Shown: positions 6,211-11,211 of the stretch, piece after piece
Numbering within the stretch: position 1 is the first letter of the stretch
How the letters are laid out: every line of letters begins with the position of its first letter
Origin: a methanogenic archaeon
GTDB taxonomy: Archaea > Thermoplasmatota > Thermoplasmata > Methanomassiliicoccales > Methanomethylophilaceae
NCBI GenBank assembly: GCA_902787415.1
Contig: CADAGG010000074.1
Location: forward strand, 1 to 11,211
Reading direction: 5' to 3'
DNA length: 11,211 nucleotides
Notes under the pieces: generated by a model
The model's database searches: none
Told to the model about the DNA's origin: nothing
The model's input: only the letters and a program-made list of their open reading frames with translations
Translations under genes and position numbers: made by a program

Positions 6211-6936
6211 CGGTTCCAGATCCTCCAGGTCGATGAACCTGGAGAACCATTCTTCATGACCTTCGAGATCCTCCCTGGTCACGTCGTCCCATCCGTTCGC
6301 GTCCGCGGTGTCCTCCCAGTCGGAGGCCTCGTCCTCGTCCGCACGGACCCCGGCACCGAATCCGTAGACGAACGCAAGCGCCTTGGCGGAGACGGGAGCG
6401 CCCATCACGGCGGAACGCATCAGGAACATGCGCCCCAGGATCACGTTGCCCTTCTCCAGGAACTCCAGTCCGATGTCCTCGAGCTCCCCGGGATCGCCGG
6501 ATGAATCGCAGCGCTCGGACCATTCGTCGGCGAGCTTGTTACTCCTCTTGACACCGTCGCCGTTGCGGTACATCATGGACAGCATCGACATCCCGTAGGG
6601 ATCGCCGGACTCCGCGGCCCTGCTGAAGAGTTCGAAGGCCTTGGGGTCGTCGGTCTTCACCCCGATACCGTAACCGTAGCACTGGGCGACCTCCGAGACG
6701 GCGGGCAGGAAACCTCCCTCCATGGATTCGGCGAACAGCGCGAAGGCCTTCTTCGGGTCCCTCTGGACACCCTGTCCGTTGAGGATCTGGAAGGCCATGC
6801 AGTACTTCGCCTCGGGAGTTCCGGATTCCTCGAAGATCGAGAGGGAGCTCATGTAGCTGCCCTCGGAATAAGCATCGTAAGCGCTCTTCAGAACGGGGTC
6901 GTCCCCGATTCCGGTCATACCGCTGAGGAAATCCAT
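6205..6936 (-). CDS. Sel1-like repeat protein B (243 aa, divergent repeats)
   Basis: After an N-terminal cap like that of the other SLR proteins (DDPVLKSAYDAYSEGSYMSS), it has about four recognisable Sel1 units: AKYCMAFQILNGQGVQRDPKKA, AVSEVAQCYGYGIGVKTDDP, GMSMLSMMYRNGDGVKRSNK, and SAKALAFVYGFGAGVRADED. A degenerate stretch lies between the third and fourth, and a very acidic tail ends it (EDLEGHEEWF...LEDLEPE). It has drifted more than its four neighbours. No signal peptide or membrane segment is visible. The ATG at 6936 was preferred to one at 7011, which would run the coding region through the divergent promoter region. A TTATGTAA box 25 bases upstream of 6936 supports a leaderless start. 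It diverges from the transporter gene and converges on SLR gene A. Function is unknown beyond likely protein binding. Confidence 0.87.
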   Translation of the reverse strand: MDFLSGMTGIGDDPVLKSAYDAYSEGSYMSSLSIFEESGTPEAKYCMAFQILNGQGVQRDPKKAFALFAESMEGGFLPAVSEVAQCYGYGIGVKTDDPKAFELFSRAAESGDPYGMSMLSMMYRNGDGVKRSNKLADEWSERCDSSGDPGELEDIGLEFLEKGNVILGRMFLMRSAVMGAPVSAKALAFVYGFGAGVRADEDEASDWEDTADANGWDDVTREDLEGHEEWFSRFIDLEDLEPE

Positions 6937-6953
6937 GCTCCCCCATCGGCTAC

Positions 6954-6967
6954 GGGTTACATAACCC
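6954..6967 (-). promoter_or_regulatory. inverted repeat over the probable TATA box of SLR gene B
   Basis: GGGTTA-CA-TAACCC is a perfect 6-2-6 inverted repeat. On the minus strand its centre reads TTATGTAA, about 25 bases before the ATG at 6936, the right place for a TATA box. An operator for a dimeric repressor overlapping the core promoter is possible. Confidence 0.4.
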
Positions 6968-7000
6968 CTAGCGTCCGCCCGAGCACAGATTCGCAAGTAC

Positions 7001-7008
7001 TTTTTAAA
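7001..7008 (+). promoter_or_regulatory. TATA box of the ACR3/SBF-type transporter gene
   Basis: TTTTTAAA is centred about 26 bases before the ATG at 7031 and predicts a leaderless transcript. Confidence 0.55.
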
Positions 7009-7030
7009 CACATCAAAACGTCAGAATCTC

Positions 7031-7996
7031 ATGGAGCATGCGGAGATCGTCCAGCCCGTATCGATAATGGCGGCGGCCTTCATCGGTCTTGCGTTGGGCG
7101 TATGGACAGCCTTCGGTAACTGGTCCGGGTCGCTCATCGAACCGTTCCTCATCGTGATGCTGTTCTTCGTGTTCCTCGCGGTGGACGGCTCCCGCCTTAG
7201 GGAAGCCTTCTCCGACAGGAGGTTCACCGGCACCGCTCTGCTCGTCAACTTCGTGTGGACGCCGCTCTTCGCCATCCTCCTGGGATATGCGTTCTTCTCG
7301 GGCAATCTAGACGTGCGCTTCGGGATCCTCATGCTGCTGGTCACACCCTGCACGGACTGGTTCCTGGTGTTCACCGGCGTCGCGAAGGGCAACACCGCCC
7401 TCAGCAGCGCCATCCTCCCGCTTAACCTCATCATCCAGGTCCTGCTCCTTCCGGTGTACGCCTGGGTCTTCTTCGGTGCCGACCTCTCGTTCGACGCTGC
7501 CACCATCCTCTGGAGTATCCTGGTGGTGCTGGGGATACCGATCGCCGCGGCGGCCGCCGTACGCCTCGTTGCCTCCCGCTCCCAAGCGGCAGCCCGGGCC
7601 AAGGACTCCGTCCTGGGCTACAACGACGAGCTCCAGACCCTGTTCCTCTGCCTCGCCATCGTGGCCATGTTCGCCTCCGAGAGCCAGGTGCTGTTCGACA
7701 ACCTCGTGCTGCTGGCCGAGATGCTGGTCCCCCTGATGATATTCTTCGCCGTGAACTACCTGCTCTCGTCCGGGATCGGAAAGGCGGGAGGGTGGACGTT
7801 CGACGACACCACATCCCTTATCTTCACGACCATGGCCAGGAACTCTCCCCTGGCGCTGGCCATCTGCGCCGCAGCCTTCCCGGAGAACTCGGTAGCGCTG
7901 CTGATCCTGGTCATAGGCCCGCTCATAGAGCTCCCGACCCTTGCCCTGGCGGCGAACCTGCGCCTGGGCCGCCGCAGGAGACTCGGATTGCAGTGA
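7031..7996 (+). CDS. ACR3/SBF-family transporter, possible arsenite efflux permease
   Basis: The 321-residue protein is strongly hydrophobic with about nine to ten membrane helices. It fits the bile acid:Na+ symporter/ACR3 superfamily. TPCTDWFLVFTGVAKGN (residues 105-121) matches the ACR3 helix-4 segment with its conserved Cys (C107). TTMARNSPLALAI (266-278), then LVIGPLIELPTL (293-304) with E300, matches the ACR3 C-terminal signature. The best-known members export arsenite. Some relatives move other small anions or bile acids, so the substrate is a prediction. No arsR, arsC or arsM lies nearby. It has its own TATA box, diverges from SLR gene B, and is followed 55 bases later by the SLR operon, which has a separate promoter. 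Confidence 0.8.
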   Translation: MEHAEIVQPVSIMAAAFIGLALGVWTAFGNWSGSLIEPFLIVMLFFVFLAVDGSRLREAFSDRRFTGTALLVNFVWTPLFAILLGYAFFSGNLDVRFGILMLLVTPCTDWFLVFTGVAKGNTALSSAILPLNLIIQVLLLPVYAWVFFGADLSFDAATILWSILVVLGIPIAAAAAVRLVASRSQAAARAKDSVLGYNDELQTLFLCLAIVAMFASESQVLFDNLVLLAEMLVPLMIFFAVNYLLSSGIGKAGGWTFDDTTSLIFTTMARNSPLALAICAAAFPENSVALLILVIGPLIELPTLALAANLRLGRRRRLGLQ

Positions 7997-8016
7997 GCGG
8001 GGGTGCTCCGAATAGG

Positions 8017-8026
8017 ATTTTTTAAC
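8017..8026 (+). promoter_or_regulatory. TATA box of the three-gene Sel1 operon
   Basis: ATTTTTTAAC is centred about 30 bases before the ATG at 8052, so the leader would be only a few bases. The T-run could also end transcription of the transporter gene that stops at 7996. Confidence 0.5.
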
Positions 8027-8051
8027 AGGATGATATACCCCTGTCGATAAC

Positions 8052-8768
8052 ATGACCCCGAACGACAAAGCGACCGCCGAAGCATACTACGAGGGAGGTA
8101 TGAGAGCATTCGAGAGCAAGGACGTAAAGAACGCCCTGGCCCTCTTCCTTTCGGCGGCCCGTCTGGGGCATGCGGACGCCCAGTTCCGCGTGGGGGTGTT
8201 CTTCTACCACGGCATCGTGGTCAAGAAGGATGATATCGAAGCCCTCAAATGGTTCCGCAAGGCGGCCCTGCAGGGACACCTGGCGGCCATGAGCGAGCTC
8301 GGCATCATGTACGCCGAGGGCAAGAAGACCCAGCACTCTCCCGCGAAGGCTTACGAATGGACCCGCAAGGCGGCCGAGGCCGGCCATCCCCAGGCCATCT
8401 GCAACCTCGCATCGTTCTACGAGAAGGGCATCGGGGTCGACCAGAACTTCACCATCGCCGTCCGTCTTTACGAGAAGGCGGCGGACCTGAAGATCCCCGA
8501 GGCATGCTTCGCCCTCTCCCACCTGTGCTACAAGGGCATCGGGACCAAGGAGGACCGCGAACGCTCCGCCAGGCTCTGCAGGAAGGCCGCCGATCTCGGA
8601 CACCGCGAGGCCACCCTCGCCACGGGACTGATCTACCATGACGGCGACGGGGTGGAGAAGGACGACGAGGTCGCTCTCAGGTATCTGAAGCTCGCCCTGA
8701 GCATGGGCATCCCCGAGGCCAAGCGCTTCATCGACGAGATCGAGAGCGAGCAGGGAATCAAATTATGA
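8052..8768 (+). CDS. Sel1-like repeat protein C (238 aa, five repeats)
   Basis: The N-terminal cap (about residues 1-42, with YYEGGMRAFESKDVKNALALF) is followed by five 36-residue Sel1 units beginning at AQFRVG, AMSELG, AICNLA, ACFALS and ATLATG, and a short end (AKRFIDEIESEQ). Units 2 and 4 depart from consensus in the loop (GKKTQHS and GIGTKED). There is no signal peptide or membrane segment. It is first in an operon with two more SLR genes; its TGA overlaps the next ATG (8765-8768). Like its neighbours it is inferred to be a cytoplasmic protein-binding solenoid, and coupled translation suggests the three products are made together. Confidence 0.92.
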   Translation: MTPNDKATAEAYYEGGMRAFESKDVKNALALFLSAARLGHADAQFRVGVFFYHGIVVKKDDIEALKWFRKAALQGHLAAMSELGIMYAEGKKTQHSPAKAYEWTRKAAEAGHPQAICNLASFYEKGIGVDQNFTIAVRLYEKAADLKIPEACFALSHLCYKGIGTKEDRERSARLCRKAADLGHREATLATGLIYHDGDGVEKDDEVALRYLKLALSMGIPEAKRFIDEIESEQGIKL

Positions 8769-9559
8769 CCTGCTGCCGCGACGACCCCGCGTTCTCCGAG
8801 GCCGTGAGACTCTACAGGGAAGGCGACATAGACACCTCCCTGATCCTTTTCAGGAAATCGGCGGAGGCCGGGAATCCCGTGGCCCAGTTCACCGTGGGCA
8901 CCATCCTCCGCTCCAGGGGTGACCGCACCGCGCTCAGATGGCTTAACATGTCGGCCGAGAACGGCTATGCCGAGGCACAGTACACCCTCGGGAGCATGCA
9001 CTACCTCGGGGACATGGTGAAACAGTCGATGGAGGAGGCGAGATCGTTCTACCGCGAAGCCGCCGAGCAGGAGCACGCCAAGGCCCAGAACCAGCTCGGG
9101 CTCATGTACCTGAACGGGGAGGGCGGGGAGCAGTCCGATTCGGACGCCTTCGAATGGATCCTCAGATCCGCCGAGAACGGTTACGCCGGAGCGCAGTACA
9201 ACATCGCGGCCATGTACGAGGACGGACAGTCGGTCCCCATCTCCTACGGGGATGCGCTCATGTGGTACACCCGGGCGGCCGAGCAGGGCGTCACCGATGC
9301 GCAGTACCGTCTGGCGCTCATGCACTACACGGGAAAGGGCACCCCCAAGGATTCGGCGAAGGCGGCACATTGGTATTCCAAGGCGGCGGAGAACGGCCAT
9401 CCCGACGCCATGTACAACCTGGGCCTGCTCCTCATGGAGGGGGACGGCATAGGACAGGATTATAAGCAGGCCATGGAATTATTCGGAAGAGCGGCCGAAC
9501 TCGGTGTAGAGGACGCCGCCGACGCGCTGAAGCTCGTCCGCAAACAGCTAGGAGTCTGA
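8765..9559 (+). CDS. Sel1-like repeat protein D (264 aa, six repeats)
   Basis: The start overlaps the preceding stop as ATGA. The product begins MTCCRDDPAF, with two adjacent cysteines not seen in the other caps, then the shared cap pattern (EAVRLYREGDIDTSLILFRKSAEAG). Six Sel1 units follow, beginning AQFTVG, AQYTLG, AQNQLG, AQYNIA, AQYRLA and AMYNLG. The first is shortened to 31 residues (its loop reads RSRGDRT). The rest keep the 36-residue period. It is close to consensus, and the aromatic AQY start recurs in three units. No export signal or membrane helix is visible. A protein-binding role is inferred; the CC pair might bind metal or form a disulfide, but nothing else supports that. Confidence 0.92.
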   Translation: MTCCRDDPAFSEAVRLYREGDIDTSLILFRKSAEAGNPVAQFTVGTILRSRGDRTALRWLNMSAENGYAEAQYTLGSMHYLGDMVKQSMEEARSFYREAAEQEHAKAQNQLGLMYLNGEGGEQSDSDAFEWILRSAENGYAGAQYNIAAMYEDGQSVPISYGDALMWYTRAAEQGVTDAQYRLALMHYTGKGTPKDSAKAAHWYSKAAENGHPDAMYNLGLLLMEGDGIGQDYKQAMELFGRAAELGVEDAADALKLVRKQLGV

Positions 9560-9562
9560 GAG

Positions 9563-10180
9563 ATGAAACGCTACGCCCCCCACATCAACATCCGCGAGAA
9601 GGACAAGAAGGACGCCGACCTCATGAACGCCGTCGAACTCCTCGAGCACGGCAGGGACGGCGATGCGTCCCGCTTCCTGCAGCTGTCGGCGAACAACAAC
9701 AATCCCACCGCGCAGTATCTTCTCGGATTGCTCTACGCCACCGGCAACGGGGTGGAGCAGTCCTTCGTCCATGCGGTGCAGAACTTCACCAACGCCGCAG
9801 AGCAGGACATACCCGAGGCACAGAACGATCTGGCACAATGCTATTTCGAGGGAACGGGAGTGGCCAAGAACGACATGCTCGCCGCCTACTGGTACGGCCG
9901 GGCGGCCAAGCTCGGGTATGCGGAATCGCAGCTCTGCCTGGGCAACATGTACCTCGGGGGCACCGGCGTGGAGAAGTCCCCGGAGAAGGCCTTCGAGTGG
10001 TTCCTCAAGGCCGCCGAGCAGGGGAACGTCGACGCTCAGTTCAACGCCGCCGTTTCGTACGAGAACGGGAACGGCACCGCGATGGACCTCGACAGGGCGC
10101 AGTACTGGTACAGCCTCGCCGCCAAACAGGGCGACAGGGATGCCAAGAAGAAACTGAAGGAACTGCTCAGGCGCACCTGA
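9563..10180 (+). CDS. Sel1-like repeat protein E (205 aa, four repeats)
   Basis: The last gene of the SLR operon starts three bases after the previous stop, with an AGGAG ribosome binding site about nine bases upstream of its ATG. The cap (1-49) is longer and more basic or charged (MKRYAPHINIREKDKKDAD) and includes an asparagine run (NNNN). Four Sel1 units follow, beginning AQYLLG, AQNDLA, SQLCLG and AQFNAA, then a basic end (AKKKLKELLRRT). All four units keep the 36-residue period. No signal peptide or membrane segment is visible. It ends exactly against the convergent membrane-protein gene, with the two stop codons forming TGATCA. Inferred to be a cytoplasmic adaptor. Confidence 0.92.
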   Translation: MKRYAPHINIREKDKKDADLMNAVELLEHGRDGDASRFLQLSANNNNPTAQYLLGLLYATGNGVEQSFVHAVQNFTNAAEQDIPEAQNDLAQCYFEGTGVAKNDMLAAYWYGRAAKLGYAESQLCLGNMYLGGTGVEKSPEKAFEWFLKAAEQGNVDAQFNAAVSYENGNGTAMDLDRAQYWYSLAAKQGDRDAKKKLKELLRRT

Positions 10181-10915
10181 TCATCTGTTCTGGCGAGCCC
10201 TGATCTGAGCTTCGATCTCGGCCTCGCGCTTGGCCTTGGCGGCCTTCTTCTGCTCCTTCCTTATGTGAGCGGCCTTCAGCTCGGGCATCTCGATGTACTT
10301 GTCGTCGATGCAGACACGTCCGATTCCGAAGTAGAACTTGTGGTACCATATTCCTCTGAGGAAGAGGATGAAGAGCACCACTGCGATGACGGCCATCCAC
10401 AGGACTTCCACGCCGTACATCCACATGAAGAACAGATTGTATATCGGCGCAAAGAACGGGGTGATGTAGAACAGATAGTATCCGCGGGCGAGATATGCGG
10501 AGAACATCATGACTCCGAACAGGCAGAACACCGCCTTCAGGAGGAGGTCGCTGTCCTGTGCGTAGAGGCTGCTGTCGAGATACAGGCTGAGCAGCGCGAT
10601 GTTCACCACGGCCACGATGTCCGTGATGATCAGCGTCGAGGGATTCTCCCTCATCCTGAGGTTGAAACTCGGCAGACTGAAAATCACATAAGTGAGAAGC
10701 GGGAACATGACGAGGGATACGAGGTGCCTCTTCACCGAGAGGGTGAAGTAAGCAACTGCGAGGAGCACGAAGAGAACGAGGAGCGCGATGATGAGGTTGA
10801 TGATATTGTTCAGCACCACGGGTGAGACATCCCAATCATCGACACGCTGCTGCAGCGTCTTCTTCTGCTTCGTTTCCGTGGCGTTAGCCCCGGAAGCACT
10901 CTTTGCTCTGGTCAT
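10181..10915 (-). CDS. six-helix membrane protein of unknown function
   Basis: I do not recognise a family. The 244-residue protein has a polar, basic N-terminus (residues 1-20, with KQKK). About six hydrophobic segments follow: INLIIALLVLFVLLAVAYF, the stretch after KRHLVSL, LIITDIVAVVNIALLSL, LLKAVFCLFGVMMFSAYL, YYLFYITPFFAPIYNLFFMW, and VLWMAVIAVVLFILFL. It ends in a tail of about 40 residues rich in Lys, Glu and Ala (KEQKKAAKAKREAEIEAQ), which should be a charged helix or coiled coil in the cytoplasm. No catalytic motif was seen. The ATG at 10915 has GGAG a few bases upstream and a TATA box further back. It is convergent with the SLR operon, so it is not co-transcribed with it. A membrane anchor or transporter role are both open. 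Confidence 0.8.
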   Translation of the reverse strand: MTRAKSASGANATETKQKKTLQQRVDDWDVSPVVLNNIINLIIALLVLFVLLAVAYFTLSVKRHLVSLVMFPLLTYVIFSLPSFNLRMRENPSTLIITDIVAVVNIALLSLYLDSSLYAQDSDLLLKAVFCLFGVMMFSAYLARGYYLFYITPFFAPIYNLFFMWMYGVEVLWMAVIAVVLFILFLRGIWYHKFYFGIGRVCIDDKYIEMPELKAAHIRKEQKKAAKAKREAEIEAQIRARQNR

Positions 10916-10964
10916 AGTACTCCGTTGGATGCACTAATGCACGGATTCTTAGAAATTGTCCGTA

Positions 10965-10973
10965 CTTATAGTT
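10965..10973 (-). promoter_or_regulatory. probable TATA box of the membrane-protein gene
   Basis: The minus strand reads AACTATAAG, centred about 54 bases before the ATG at 10915. This predicts a leader of roughly 28 bases carrying a GGAG ribosome binding site, unlike the leaderless genes elsewhere in the window. A small TGCA-CTAA-TGCA inverted repeat (10930-10941) lies near the predicted transcription start. Confidence 0.45.
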
Positions 10974-11031
10974 ATACCAGACAAAATGAATACAAACTCC
11001 AAAAATGTGCTTAACAATGGTAATCCGAGTT

Positions 11032-11058
11032 CGACAGTTATCAACGAGATGACTGTCG
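11032..11058. repeat. imperfect hairpin, probable right-end palindrome of an IS200/IS605-family element
   Basis: CGACAGTTATC (11032-11042) pairs with GATGACTGTCG (11048-11058): an 11-bp stem with one non-Watson-Crick pair (11039 with 11051) and a five-base loop. It lies about 46 bases beyond the tnpB stop, where GC-rich sequence gives way to AT-rich sequence. IS200/IS605 elements carry subterminal hairpins recognised by their transposase at the ends, which fits. The exact element end cannot be fixed without an empty site. Confidence 0.5.
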
Positions 11059-11150
11059 TACTACTGTGCCGGTGCACCTCGGGGCGCCCGGCTATTCCGT
11101 CCCTTACCGGGACAGGGATGGCCGGCCCATCCCTTGGATCTTCAGCCTGA
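11032..11150 (-). ncRNA. probable omega (re)RNA region at the 3' end of tnpB
   Basis: In TnpB systems the guide RNA overlaps the 3' end of tnpB and runs to the element's right end. Here the segment after the TnpB stop is GC-rich and full of possible stems: 11068-11072 with 11088-11092 (GCCGG/CCGGC); 11097-11104 with 11114-11121 (eight pairs, one mismatch), or alternatively 11099-11103 with 11109-11113; and the hairpin at 11032-11058. The limits are a guess, and the inference rests on the neighbouring tnpB. Confidence 0.35.
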
Positions 11151-11211
11151 GGGCACGTTGGAACACATTCCGAGATGCATTCACGTCCCGGTCCTCCGTG
11201 TACCCGCAGTG
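11104..11211 (-). CDS. tnpB: RNA-guided endonuclease TnpB (IS200/IS605 OrfB), C-terminal fragment (runs off the right edge)
   Basis: The last 35 residues read HCGYTEDRDVNASRNV, then FQRALRLKIQGMGRP and SLSR before TAA. CG-Y-x-x-x-R-D-x-N-A-x-x-N is the hallmark of the TnpB C-terminus: the second half of the four-cysteine zinc finger (the Cys of CGY) and the RuvC-III aspartate (in DRDVNA). TnpB is an omega-RNA-guided DNA nuclease of IS200/IS605-type elements and an ancestor of Cas12. Whether the rest of the gene and a tnpA partner are present cannot be seen. The tail after NASRN is of normal length, so the 3' end looks intact. Confidence 0.85.
   Translation of the reverse strand, partial: HCGYTEDRDVNASRNVFQRALRLKIQGMGRPSLSR

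Noticed and set aside
6937..7011. Longer start for SLR protein B at 7011
   Set aside because: The extension would cover the promoter region and inverted repeat shared with the divergent transporter and adds a basic stretch unlike the caps of the other SLR proteins.
7307..8068. A 253-codon open frame on the minus strand opposite the transporter
   Set aside because: It runs antisense to a well-supported membrane protein and has a low-complexity Glu/Gly/Gln-rich translation with no motif.
10930..10941. Inverted repeat TGCA-CTAA-TGCA upstream of the membrane-protein gene
   Set aside because: The arms are only four bases and self-complementary tetramers are common, so it was not called as an operator.

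Overview
The window reads as part of a GC-rich archaeal genome. A methylotrophic, gut-type methanogen of the Methanomassiliicoccales (class Thermoplasmata) is the best guess. Support comes from archaeal TATA boxes placed 26-30 bases before start codons (leaderless mRNAs), the anaerobic (CbiD/CbiG/CbiJ) corrinoid pathway, an archaeal-looking tRNA-Ser, and stop-codon use. All 14 stop codons I could read are TGA (12) or TAA (2), and none is TAG. That would suit a lineage that reads TAG as pyrrolysine, but the taxonomic call is inference from context.

Left part (1-3232, minus strand): nadE, then the corrinoid genes cbiD, cbiG and cbiJ, the last three joined by ATGA stop/start overlaps. The 5' end of cbiD carries a perfect 22-bp tandem duplication. 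It separates the only plausible start codon from the conserved N-terminal reading frame.

Middle (3303-5190, plus strand): a nitrilase-superfamily hydrolase divergent from nadE, a tRNA-Ser(GGA) with encoded CCA, a small MazF/PemK-like protein with no visible antitoxin, and four bases after it a DnaQ-like DEDDh exonuclease.

Right part (5230-10180): five Sel1-like-repeat (SLR) genes in about 5 kb. One stands alone (324 aa), a second is convergent with it (243 aa), and three form a tight operon (238, 264 and 205 aa). An ACR3/SBF-type transporter lies between the groups. None of the SLR proteins shows a signal peptide or membrane segment. All share a similar N-terminal cap followed by 36-residue repeats, so they look like one expanded paralogous family of cytoplasmic scaffold proteins. 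The operon ends tail-to-tail, with no spacer, against a six-helix membrane protein of unknown function. The two convergent SLR junctions both consist of the hexamer TGATCA, which is both stop codons at once.

Right edge (about 11030-11211): the 3' end of an IS200/IS605-family tnpB, reading in from the right on the minus strand. Structured GC-rich sequence follows it and probably holds the element's right-end hairpin and omega RNA.

No stretch over 300 bases lacks a gene. The longest gap is 10916-11103, which holds a promoter and the IS end.
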